This document shows, piece by piece, positions 8,330-16,354 of a stretch of DNA of 64,000 bases; positions within the stretch are counted from its first letter, which is position 1; the number at the start of each line of letters is the position of its first letter. Made by a program: the position numbers and the translations under genes. The notes below the pieces were generated by a model. That model did no database searches. It saw only the letters and a program-made list of their open reading frames with translations, and was not told the origin of the DNA. Source of the DNA: Arthrobacter sp. zg-Y1110 (GTDB lineage: Bacteria > Actinomycetota > Actinomycetes > Actinomycetales > Micrococcaceae); contig NZ_CP104272.1 of the NCBI RefSeq assembly GCF_025244865.1, positions 1,054,001-1,118,000 of the forward strand, read 5' to 3'.

Positions 8330-9909
8330 CACCTGACTCTGGACCTGCCAACCCGTCTGCCGAAGCTGTCCGGCTGAACAGGATAGTCGAGGGCATTGTC
8401 AGTATCGCGGCGGGAAACCTCACATCGCGGATTCCCGTTTCGCCCGCACGCGACCAGATTGATGCCGTCAGCACGGGCATTAATCTGCTGGCCGAAGAAC
8501 TGGACGATATTTACCGGGACCTTGAGCAGCGTGTGCAGGACCGTACCCAGGAGCTCCGGGAAGCCCACGCCCAGATGCAGCACATGGCCCTGAGCGACCC
8601 GCTCACCGGAGCTGGAAACAGAACTGCCTTGATGCAGGCAGCTGAGGACGCGTTGGCGGTTTGGAACGACGAGCAAGTTCGGGATGCCGCGCCGGCGGTT
8701 TTGATGGTTGACCTGGATGGATTTAAAGACATCAATGACAGCTTTGGACACCAGGCCGGTGACCGGGTACTCCAGGAAGTGGCGACCCGATTGCTGGCCT
8801 GCGTGCCGGGGGATAGCACCGTCTCCCGGCTCGGCGGGGACGAATTCGCCGTCCTGCTCCCCGACGTCAGCCGCATGTCCGCCCGGGCGACGGCCGAGCG
8901 TGTGCAGGAAGCACTGGGGTTCAAAATGAAGGTGGAGGAACTGGATGTCTGGCCCCGTGCCAGCATTGGCGTGCACCTTGCCGAGGTTGGGCAATCCGCC
9001 AAGGACCTGCTGCTCCGCGCCGACACGGCGATGTACGAAGCGAAGGAAGACGGCCCGGGCCTGGTGCGGCTATTTGAACCGGTGATGCTCTACGCCCGCC
9101 AGCTGCGGCGCAAAATGTCCTCCGACCTGCGCAACGCCGTTGAACGCAACGAGTTTCGGTTGGCGTACCAGCCCGTTGTGGATCTGGTCACCGGCAAGAT
9201 GCAGGGTGTGGAGGTGCTGCTGCGCTGGGAGCATCCGACGCAGGGACTGGTCATGCCGGACATCTTCATTCCGCTGGCCGAGGAGAGCGGAGCCATTCTG
9301 GGGATAGGACGCTGGGTGCTGCGGTCTGCCTTGGAGCAACTAGCGGAGTGGCGTAAGGCGGGCCAGGACCAGGATGGCTTCCATATCCGCGTCAACGTCT
9401 CCCCGTCCGAACTGCAGAGCATGGACCTGGTGGACTTTGTCCGGGCGCAGCTGCGGGAAACCGGCGCCGCACCCGGTGATCTCACTCTTGAGATCACCGA
9501 GAGCGCCTTCGTGGGCAGCGGGGACGTGGAGACTTACTCCATGAGATCGATCAAGGCCCTGGGCGTCCGTCTGGAAATCGACGATTTCGGCACGGGGTAT
9601 TCATCCATCAGCTACCTGCGGCGCCTGCCGGTGGACACCGTCAAGGTGGACCGCGCGCTGATTGCCGAAATCAGCCGCGACGAAGGGCAGCTGCAGTTCG
9701 TGGACGCGGTCCACCGGCTTATCCAGGCTGCCGGGATGGAAGCCGTGTTCGAAGGGATAGAGACCCTGCAGCAGGCTGAACTACTGCAGGACATGGGCTG
9801 CTGCAGCGGCCAGGGCTACTACTTCAGCCGGCCGCTCACGGCCGGGCAGGTGGGGACGCTCCTGGCCAGCGGCAGCCGCCTGCCGCTGGCTACGGAACTG
9901 CTCGCGTAA
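8326..9909 (+). CDS. GGDEF-EAL protein (diguanylate cyclase / c-di-GMP phosphodiesterase)
   Basis: A 527-aa cytosolic protein. A short HAMP/coiled-coil-like N-terminus (residues ~15-80) precedes a GGDEF domain with intact SRLGGDEFAVLL near residue 165 and a C-terminal EAL domain. The EAL motif is EVLLRWEHP; other key elements are NVSPSEL, LEITES, DDFGTGYSS, VKVDRALI and the late EGIET glutamate, so phosphodiesterase residues look complete. The RxxD inhibitory site normally just before GGDEF reads PGDS, so product inhibition is probably absent. No membrane segment is seen, so input must come from partners; the overlapping STAS-like gene and the TPR gene are the obvious candidates. Net activity (synthesis or breakdown) cannot be told from sequence. 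Confidence 0.95.
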   Translation: MTPDSGPANPSAEAVRLNRIVEGIVSIAAGNLTSRIPVSPARDQIDAVSTGINLLAEELDDIYRDLEQRVQDRTQELREAHAQMQHMALSDPLTGAGNRTALMQAAEDALAVWNDEQVRDAAPAVLMVDLDGFKDINDSFGHQAGDRVLQEVATRLLACVPGDSTVSRLGGDEFAVLLPDVSRMSARATAERVQEALGFKMKVEELDVWPRASIGVHLAEVGQSAKDLLLRADTAMYEAKEDGPGLVRLFEPVMLYARQLRRKMSSDLRNAVERNEFRLAYQPVVDLVTGKMQGVEVLLRWEHPTQGLVMPDIFIPLAEESGAILGIGRWVLRSALEQLAEWRKAGQDQDGFHIRVNVSPSELQSMDLVDFVRAQLRETGAAPGDLTLEITESAFVGSGDVETYSMRSIKALGVRLEIDDFGTGYSSISYLRRLPVDTVKVDRALIAEISRDEGQLQFVDAVHRLIQAAGMEAVFEGIETLQQAELLQDMGCCSGQGYYFSRPLTAGQVGTLLASGSRLPLATELLA

Positions 9910-9930
9910 CCGGACGCCGGGGAGGGAAGC

Positions 9931-10488
9931 TCAGTTCCGGACCCGGTACCGCAGGAACACGACGCCGTTGGCGAATCGTTTCTCCTCCAGCAGCTCCAGG
10001 GCCAGCCGCAGACCGTCCGGTAGGAACGGCTTCCCGCCACCGACAATCACGGGGGAGAGCAGCTGCTGCAGCTCGTCAACCAACCCCGCCTGCAGCGCCT
10101 GGCCGGCGAGGTCCGCTCCGCCCACGGACACGTCGCCGTCGGACGCCTCTACGAGTGCCCGCACGGCAGCAGGATCGAACTCCCGTTCCAGCCGCGTGCG
10201 CGGCGCGGAGAGGTCGGCGAGGGTCCGGGAGAAAACCACCTTGTCCGCCGCCTGCCAGATCCGCGCGTACTCGTGGATGGCGGGCGGCTCGTCCTCGGCG
10301 GGCACGGCGTCCCAGGCAGCCATCACCTCATACAGCCGACGGCCCAACAGGTGCGTGCGTACGTCGCTCTCCAACCCGTTGACGAAGGAGTGGACCTCTT
10401 CATCGGGCATGCTCCAGTCAAAGGACCCGGACTCGTCCGCTATGTACCCGTCGAGTGACGTGATGCTGGTGTAGATCAGCCGTCCCAT
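9931..10488 (-). CDS. Dihydrofolate-reductase / RibD C-terminal-like protein
   Basis: 185 aa, the usual size for stand-alone RibD_C reductases. It starts MGRLIYTSITSLDGYIAD, the typical first strand with the SLDGYIA motif, followed by LLGRRLYEVMAAWD and SVGGADLAGQAL, which fit the NADPH-binding core. Paralogues of this family are numerous in actinobacteria and their substrates are mostly unknown, so true dihydrofolate reductase activity is not implied. ATG 10488 has GGGAGG 6 nt upstream. It follows the phosphosugar mutase by 18 nt on the same strand and is convergent with the GGDEF-EAL gene. Confidence 0.92.
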   Translation of the reverse strand: MGRLIYTSITSLDGYIADESGSFDWSMPDEEVHSFVNGLESDVRTHLLGRRLYEVMAAWDAVPAEDEPPAIHEYARIWQAADKVVFSRTLADLSAPRTRLEREFDPAAVRALVEASDGDVSVGGADLAGQALQAGLVDELQQLLSPVIVGGGKPFLPDGLRLALELLEEKRFANGVVFLRYRVRN

Positions 10489-10506
10489 GCCGGCCTCCCG
10501 CCTAGG

Positions 10507-12297
10507 TTAGAGTCCCAGGGCCTTCCGAACGTCTGCCAGCACTGCGTCCAGGGTTGCACGTGCGTTGGAACGCGCAGCCGGCAGATCAGCCGCTGAACCA
10601 ACAGGCTCAATTACCTCGAGATAGCACTTGAGCTTGGGCTCGGTTCCGCTGGGGCGGATGATGACCCGGGTGTTGTCACGGGTAATGTACCGCAGCCCGT
10701 CGGTGGGCGGCAGCCCGTTGGCGCCCTCGGAAAGGTCGACGGCGGTTTCCACCGGGGAGCCGGCGAAGGAGACCGGCGGGTGCTCGCGCAGCCGCTGCAT
10801 CATTTCGGTCAGCAGGCCCAGGTTCTCCACTCGGACGGAGAGCTGGTCACTCTGGTGCAGGCCGTGCTCCAGGGCCAGCTCGTCGAGTTCGTCAAAGAGG
10901 GTCCGGCCCTTCGCCTTCAGGGCCGCTGCCAGCTCGGCCAGCAGCACTCCGGCGGAGATGCCGTCCTTGTCCCGGACCAGTCCCGGAGCCACGCAGTAGC
11001 CCAGGGCTTCTTCGTATCCGTAGGTCAGCTTCGGCACCCGGGAGATCCACTTGAAGCCGGTCAGGGTTTCCTGGTGCTCAAAACCTGCAGCGTCCGCAAT
11101 GCGGGCCAGGAGGCGGGAGGAAACGATCGAGTTGGCGAAGACAACGCCGGAGCGGGCTTTCTCACCCCGCACCTTCCAGCGTCCGGCAGCGATCCGCCGG
11201 GCAATGTGGCGGCCCAGCAGGGCACCCACTTCGTCCCCGCGCAGCATGCGCCATTCGCCCGTGGCAGGGTCCTTGGCGGCGACGGCGGCGCGGTCGGCGT
11301 CGGGATCATTGGCAAGGACTAGGTCCGCGTTCCGTTCGGCGGCAAGCTTCAGGGCCAGGTCCAGCGCTCCGGGTTCCTCCGGGTTCGGGAAGGCGACGGT
11401 GGGGAAGTCCGGGTCCGGCAGTGCCTGCTCCGGAACCAGGGTCACCGAGGTGAATCCGGCGCCGCGAAGCACGGCGGACATGGTTTCGCCGCCGACGCCG
11501 TGCATGGGCGTGAGGACGATGTCCAGGTCCCGTGCCGGGTAGCCTTCGCGGTGCGCCAGGTCGTCGACGGCGCCGATGTAGTCAGCGATCAGTGACTCAG
11601 AAACCTCCGTGTAGCCGTCCGGTGCCAGCTCAATGGAGTCCAGCGGAACGGTGTAGTCGATCCGTGCGGCAATCTCGGCGTCGTACGGCGTGACAATCTG
11701 TGCACCGCGGCCGGGGCCCTTGACCGTGCGGCCGCCCAGGTAGACCTTGTAGCCGTTGTCGGCGGCAGGGTTGTGGCTGGCAGTGACCATCACACCCGCG
11801 TCCGTGTCCAGGGCGCGGACCGCGTAGGCGAGCAGCGGCGTCGGAAGCGTGCAGGGCAGCAGGAACGTTTCGATGCCGGCGGCGCCGAAAACGGCAGCCG
11901 TTTCCAGCGCGAAGTCCTTCGACTTGTGCCGGGCGTCGTAGCCGATCACGGCGCTGGGAGTCCAGTTGTCGCCGGCTGTGTCCTGCAGGAAGGAAGCGAT
12001 GCCGGCAGCGGTGCGCCGCACTACTACGCGGTTCATCCGGTTTGAACCGGCGCCCAGCTCCGCACGCAGCCCAGCGGTTCCGAACTCGAGCGTGCCGGCA
12101 AACCGGTCCGCCAGTTCCGCCGCAGCGGCGTCCGCAGCGGCGTCCGCACCGGGGGCGTCCGTGTCCGCACCGTCCGTGTCCGCGAGGATGCGGAGGAGGG
12201 CGCGGAGCTCACGGGCGGTGTCCGGGTCAGGGTCACTGTCCGCCCACGCATGCGCGGCGGCGGTGAGTTCTTCGAGGTCGGCGGGGATCAGAGTCAT
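10507..12297 (-). CDS. Phospho-sugar mutase (phosphomannomutase / phosphopentomutase-type)
   Basis: 596 aa of the alpha-D-phosphohexomutase superfamily. The catalytic phosphoserine loop VMVTASHNPAADNG, the metal-binding DPDADR loop, the sugar-binding GYEEALG region and the phosphate-binding RPSGTEPKLK are all present. The family interconverts sugar 1- and 6- (or 5-) phosphates. Position 48 nt downstream of purine-nucleoside phosphorylase on the same strand suggests a role in handling ribose-1-phosphate or a related sugar phosphate (inference). An Ala/Asp-rich insertion (DTDGADTDAPGADAAADAA) lies near residue 37. Confidence 0.93.
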   Translation of the reverse strand: MTLIPADLEELTAAAHAWADSDPDPDTARELRALLRILADTDGADTDAPGADAAADAAAAELADRFAGTLEFGTAGLRAELGAGSNRMNRVVVRRTAAGIASFLQDTAGDNWTPSAVIGYDARHKSKDFALETAAVFGAAGIETFLLPCTLPTPLLAYAVRALDTDAGVMVTASHNPAADNGYKVYLGGRTVKGPGRGAQIVTPYDAEIAARIDYTVPLDSIELAPDGYTEVSESLIADYIGAVDDLAHREGYPARDLDIVLTPMHGVGGETMSAVLRGAGFTSVTLVPEQALPDPDFPTVAFPNPEEPGALDLALKLAAERNADLVLANDPDADRAAVAAKDPATGEWRMLRGDEVGALLGRHIARRIAAGRWKVRGEKARSGVVFANSIVSSRLLARIADAAGFEHQETLTGFKWISRVPKLTYGYEEALGYCVAPGLVRDKDGISAGVLLAELAAALKAKGRTLFDELDELALEHGLHQSDQLSVRVENLGLLTEMMQRLREHPPVSFAGSPVETAVDLSEGANGLPPTDGLRYITRDNTRVIIRPSGTEPKLKCYLEVIEPVGSAADLPAARSNARATLDAVLADVRKALGL

Positions 12298-12345
12298 GTG
12301 GATACCTACTGTTGCTGGTGCGGGTAGCTGTGCGGCGGAAAGCTG

Positions 12346-13146
12346 CTAGATCTTGTTGATGATCTCGGCGAGCAGCTTGGAGATGCGCGGTCCGGCGGCC
12401 TGTCCCGCTTCCAGGACCTCGCCGTGGCTCAGTGCCACCGGGCTGATGCCGGCTGCCAGGTTGGTGACCAGGGAGATGCCGAAGACCTCCATGCCGGCGT
12501 GCCGGGCGGCAATGGCTTCGAGCGCCGTGGACATGCCGACCAGGTCGGCGCCGATGGTCTTGGCGTAGCGGACCTCGGCCGGCGTTTCGTAGTGCGGGCC
12601 GGTGAACTGGGCGTAAACGCCTTCATCCAGGGTCGGGTCCACGCTGCGTGCCACGTCGCGCAGCCGCGACGAGTACAGGTCTGTCAGGTCAACGAACGTC
12701 GCGCCTTCGAGCGGGGACGTGGCGGTGAGGTTGAGGTGGTCGCTGATCAGCACCGGGGTGCCCGGCTGCCAATCGGGATTCAGCCCGCCGCAGCCGTTGG
12801 TGAGGACCATGACCTTGGCGCCGGCGGCGGCTGCGGTGCGGACGCCGTGCACGACGGCGCGTACGCCCTTGCCCTCGTAGTAGTGGGTGCGTGCGCCCAG
12901 GACCAAGGCACGCTTGCCGTCGGTGGTGAGGACGGAGCGGATGGTGCCCACGTGCCCCTGCACGGAGGGGGCCGAGAAGCCCGGGATATCGGAGGCGGAG
13001 AGCGTAGCGGTGGTCTCGCCGATCAGTTCGGCGGCTTCACCCCAGCCGCTTCCGAGAACCAGTGCAATGTCGTGGGATGGCACGCCGGTGTGCTCTGCAA
13101 TGTAGTCGGCGGCCTGCTGGGCAAGTTCAAATGGGTCGTTAGTCAC
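12346..13146 (-). CDS. punA: Purine-nucleoside phosphorylase
   Basis: 266 aa, trimeric-PNP size. PNP splits purine (deoxy)nucleosides with phosphate to base and (deoxy)ribose-1-phosphate. Visible hallmarks are LVLGSGWGE near the N-terminus, HVGTIRSVLT, ARTHYYEGKG, VLTNGCGGLNPDW, QFTGPHYETPAEVR and GADLVGMSTALEAIAARH. The start is GTG 13146: no ribosome site is seen, but TAAGTT lies 6 nt before it (leaderless layout). It is the first gene of a unit with the phosphosugar mutase and the RibD-like protein. Confidence 0.95.
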   Translation of the reverse strand: MTNDPFELAQQAADYIAEHTGVPSHDIALVLGSGWGEAAELIGETTATLSASDIPGFSAPSVQGHVGTIRSVLTTDGKRALVLGARTHYYEGKGVRAVVHGVRTAAAAGAKVMVLTNGCGGLNPDWQPGTPVLISDHLNLTATSPLEGATFVDLTDLYSSRLRDVARSVDPTLDEGVYAQFTGPHYETPAEVRYAKTIGADLVGMSTALEAIAARHAGMEVFGISLVTNLAAGISPVALSHGEVLEAGQAAGPRISKLLAEIINKI

Positions 13147-13152
13147 TTAACA

Positions 13153-13158
13153 AACTTA
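13153..13158 (-). promoter_or_regulatory. -10 box (TAAGTT) for leaderless punA
   Basis: On the minus strand TAAGTT is followed by six bases and the GTG start of punA, so the message would begin at the start codon. Confidence 0.45.
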
Positions 13159-13236
13159 CAGCCTTGCCGGCCTGCCGATGTCCGCGCCTGCACCGCCGTT
13201 TGAGCGCCGTCACTCGATGGGACAGAATAGAGCCTT

Positions 13237-14643
13237 GTGACCACCCAACTAGATTTTACTGCCCGGAAACTTGCGATTCTCGGAGGCGGCCCCGGCGGCT
13301 ACGAGGCTGCCCTCGTGGCGGCATCCCTCGGAGCGGACGTAACCATCGTCGAGCGGCAGGGACTGGGCGGTTCAGCCGTGCTTACCGACGTCGTTCCGTC
13401 CAAGACCCTCATTGCCACCGCCGACGTGATGACCCGGCTGACTGCGGCCCGGAACCTCGGCGTGGAATTCGGGGACGTGGCCTCGCCGGTCTACGCAGAC
13501 CTGAAGGTGGTCAATCATCGCCTGCTGGCCCTGGCCAAGGAACAGTCCAATGACATCCGCAGCACCCTGGAACGGGTGGGCGTGAAGGTGAAGATCGGCG
13601 AAGGCCGCCTGCTGGACAACACCACCATTGAAGTCACCGCCGACGACGGCACTGTGGAAACGGTCAAGGCCGAAGCCTTGCTGATTGCCACCGGCGCGAA
13701 CCCCCGCGAGCTGGAGACCTCCGTTCCCGACGGTGAGCGGATCTTCACCTGGAAGCAGATCTACAACCTCACCGAGGTTCCCGAGCACCTGATCGTCATC
13801 GGTTCCGGCGTCACGGGCGCGGAATTCGCCTCCGCCTACAACGGGCTCGGCACCAAGGTCACGCTGATCTCCAGCCGCGACCGCGTGCTGCCCGGCGAGG
13901 ACGCAGATGCCGCCGTCGTGCTGGAAGACGTTTTCCAGGCCCGCGGCATGACCGTGCTCAGCCGGTCCCGCGCCGATTCCGTGAAGAATACGGGCGACGG
14001 CGTGCTGGTTACGCTTTCGGACGGACGGACTGTTGAAGGCAGTCACTGCCTCGTAGCCGTGGGCGCCATCCCGAACACCGCGGGCATCGGTTTGGAAGAA
14101 GCAGGCGTGCAGCTGGACGAGCGCGGCCAGATCCGGGTTGACGGCGTCTCCCGCACCACGGCCAGCAACGTCTACGCCGCGGGCGACTGCACCGGCGTTT
14201 TCAACCTGGCCTCCGTGGCGGCCATGCAGGGCCGCATCGCCGTGGCACACCTCATGGGCGACGGCGTGAAGCCACTGAAGCTCAAGACCGTGGCCTCGAA
14301 CATCTTCACCTCCCCGGAAATCGCCTCCGTGGGCGTTTCCGAGGCCGATGTTGCAGAGGGCCGGTACCAGGGCGACGTCATCAAGCTGTCCCTGCACACC
14401 AACGCCCGGGCCAAGATGATGGACGTCAAGGAAGGCTTCGTGAAGATCATTTCCCGCAAGGGCTCGGGCACCGTGATCGGCGGCGTCGTGGTGGGTCCGC
14501 GCGCATCGGAGCTGATTTTCCCCATCGCCATTGCCGTCACCCACAAGCTGCACGTGGATGATCTGGCCAATACTTTTGCCGTCTACCCGTCGCTCACCGG
14601 TTCCATTTCTGAAGCCGCCCGGCGCCTGCACGTGCACATGTAG
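13237..14643 (+). CDS. lpdA: LpdA-like NAD(P)H quinone oxidoreductase (flavoprotein disulfide reductase family without redox Cys)
   Basis: 468 aa with the full FAD / NAD / dimerisation fold of dihydrolipoamide dehydrogenases: FAD motif LAILGGGPGGYEAA near the N-terminus, NAD motif IVIGSGVTGAEFAS near residue 188, NVYAAGDCTG near 312 and a C-terminal dimer domain. The redox-active CxxxxC site is replaced (GGSAVLTDVVPSK), so it cannot act as a dithiol reductase. The same replacement is known in Mycobacterium tuberculosis LpdA (Rv3303c), an NAD(P)H quinone reductase. The GTG start lies in a divergent region with punA. A strong terminator follows. Confidence 0.93.
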   Translation: MTTQLDFTARKLAILGGGPGGYEAALVAASLGADVTIVERQGLGGSAVLTDVVPSKTLIATADVMTRLTAARNLGVEFGDVASPVYADLKVVNHRLLALAKEQSNDIRSTLERVGVKVKIGEGRLLDNTTIEVTADDGTVETVKAEALLIATGANPRELETSVPDGERIFTWKQIYNLTEVPEHLIVIGSGVTGAEFASAYNGLGTKVTLISSRDRVLPGEDADAAVVLEDVFQARGMTVLSRSRADSVKNTGDGVLVTLSDGRTVEGSHCLVAVGAIPNTAGIGLEEAGVQLDERGQIRVDGVSRTTASNVYAAGDCTGVFNLASVAAMQGRIAVAHLMGDGVKPLKLKTVASNIFTSPEIASVGVSEADVAEGRYQGDVIKLSLHTNARAKMMDVKEGFVKIISRKGSGTVIGGVVVGPRASELIFPIAIAVTHKLHVDDLANTFAVYPSLTGSISEAARRLHVHM

Positions 14644-14657
14644 CCGACTACTCTTCT

Positions 14658-14704
14658 TCCCGCGTCCGCAACGGTATATCCGTTTGCGGGCGCGGGATTT
14701 TTTG
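14658..14704 (+). terminator. Intrinsic terminator after the LpdA-like gene
   Basis: A GC-rich hairpin (TCCCGCGTCCGCAACGG paired with CCGTTTGCGGGCGCGGGA, one small bulge) is followed directly by a run of T residues ending at 14704. Confidence 0.85.
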
Positions 14705-14818
14705 TGCCCGGATATCGGCGCCGCGAAACATTTGTCCATTATCCGGACACAAATCTCAAATAACGGACGGAAGCTCCTAGGATGTGGTTACTTCAATTCC
14801 TCTTGCGAAAGAGTTCCA

Positions 14819-16246
14819 ATGTCTACTAAGAATCCCTCCGCGGCATCCACGCCGGCGCCGGTGCCGGCCAAGGCCAATTCCAAGGGCCGCGTGATTGTTG
14901 CCAGCCTCGTCGGCACCTCCATTGAGTTCTACGACTTCTACGTATACGCAACGGCTGCGGTCCTCGTCTTCCCCCGGTTGTTCTTTCCGAACGCCGAGGG
15001 GATCACGGCCCTGCTGAGCTCGTTCGCTGTCTTTGGGGTGGCTTTCATTGCCCGGCCGCTGGGCTCCATCGTCTTCGGGCACTTCGGTGACAAGGTGGGC
15101 CGCAAGGGAACCCTGGTGGCATCGCTGTTGACCATGGGGATTGCGACGTTCCTCATCGGTTGCCTGCCGACCGCGGAAAACGGCTGGACGATCCTCGCTC
15201 CCGCCATGCTGGTGGTGCTGCGGTTTGCCCAGGGCCTGGCCCTGGGTGGGGAATGGTCGGGAGCGGCGCTGCTCGCGACCGAGAACGCTCCGGCCAACAA
15301 GCGTGCCGTCTGGGGAACCTTCCCGCAGCTGGGCGCGCCGATCGGGTTCATCCTGGCCAACGGCCTGTTCCTGCTGCTGAGCTTCCAGCTGGATGCCGAG
15401 CAGTTCGACTCCTGGGGCTGGCGCGTGCCGTTCCTGGCCAGCGCTGTCATGGTGATCATCGGCCTGTACGTCCGGCTGAAGCTGGTTGAGACGCCGGCCT
15501 TCCAGAAGGTTGTGGATTCGGGCGAGGTCAGCAAACTGCCCCTGAGCCGCGCCTTCAAGTACAGCTGGCGCCAGATGATTGCCGGCACCTTCATCATGCT
15601 GGCGACGTATGTGCTGTTCTACCTGATGACCACGTTCACGCTGTCCTACGGGACCGCGGCCAAGAGCGCGGAAGCGGCGCAGGCCGCCGCGGAAAAGGCC
15701 GGCAAGGCCTTCGACCCGGAGACCTTCGCCGCCGGTCTGGGCTACGCCCGCAACGACTTCCTGATCATGCTGATCATCGGCGTGGTGTTCTTCGGGATCT
15801 TCACGCTCGTCGCCGGTCCGCTGGCGGAGAAGTTCGGACGCCGCAAGACACTGTTGGTTGTCACCGCCGGCATCTTCCTCTTCGGCTTCACGTTCTCGCC
15901 GCTGCTGGGCGGCGGAACCGTGGGGGTCATGGCGCTGCTGATCATCGGCTTCACCCTGATGGGCCTGACGTTCGGGCCCATGGGAGCCCTGCTGCCGGAG
16001 CTCTTCCCGACCAACGTGCGTTACACGGGCTCGGCCATCGCCTACAACGTCTCCTCCATCCTGGGGGCGGCCGTGGCTCCGTTCATCGCGGTTGCCCTGT
16101 GGCAGGCCGCGGACGGAAGCCCGTGGCTGGTGGGCATCTACCTGTCCTCCATGGCGGTGCTGACGCTGATCGCACTGTTCGTGACCAAGGAAACCCGCGA
16201 CGTCGACTACGAAAACAATTCCAGTGAGGGCGTGAAGGTCCCCTAG
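14819..16246 (+). CDS. MFS transporter, metabolite:H+ symporter (ShiA/ProP-like) family
   Basis: 475 aa with about twelve transmembrane segments. MHS-family signatures include SLVGTSIEFYDFYVYATAA in the first helix, GHFGDKVGRKGTLV (loop 2-3 motif), RFAQGLALGGEWSGA, and AEKFGRRKTLL in the second half. Members import organic acids, shikimate, betaine or proline with protons; the substrate cannot be read from sequence. The ATG at 14819 (after AAAGAG) was chosen instead of upstream in-frame codons that lie inside lpdA and its terminator. An Ala/Gln-rich loop of about 25 residues (AAKSAEAAQAAAEKAGKAF) lies between two helices in the second half. Confidence 0.93.
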   Translation: MSTKNPSAASTPAPVPAKANSKGRVIVASLVGTSIEFYDFYVYATAAVLVFPRLFFPNAEGITALLSSFAVFGVAFIARPLGSIVFGHFGDKVGRKGTLVASLLTMGIATFLIGCLPTAENGWTILAPAMLVVLRFAQGLALGGEWSGAALLATENAPANKRAVWGTFPQLGAPIGFILANGLFLLLSFQLDAEQFDSWGWRVPFLASAVMVIIGLYVRLKLVETPAFQKVVDSGEVSKLPLSRAFKYSWRQMIAGTFIMLATYVLFYLMTTFTLSYGTAAKSAEAAQAAAEKAGKAFDPETFAAGLGYARNDFLIMLIIGVVFFGIFTLVAGPLAEKFGRRKTLLVVTAGIFLFGFTFSPLLGGGTVGVMALLIIGFTLMGLTFGPMGALLPELFPTNVRYTGSAIAYNVSSILGAAVAPFIAVALWQAADGSPWLVGIYLSSMAVLTLIALFVTKETRDVDYENNSSEGVKVP

Positions 16247-16262
16247 GCCCTTCAAACACACA

Positions 16263-16307
16263 GCAGCAGGCCCGGTTCCCCCTGAGGGAACCGGGCCTGC
16301 TGCGTTT
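16263..16307 (+). terminator. Intrinsic terminator after the MHS transporter
   Basis: An 18-bp perfect stem (16263-16280 with 16286-16303), a 5-nt loop and a following TTTT run. It separates the transporter from the convergent acyl-CoA carboxylase gene. Confidence 0.88.
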
Positions 16308-16354
16308 TGCGGTGCTGCTGCTGTTGCTCGGAGTTGCTCCCGGTTGCTCCAGGA

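Noticed and set aside
14777-16261. 494-codon minus-strand frame opposite the MHS transporter
   Set aside because: Shadow frame rich in Gln, His and Arg; the transporter is clear on the plus strand.
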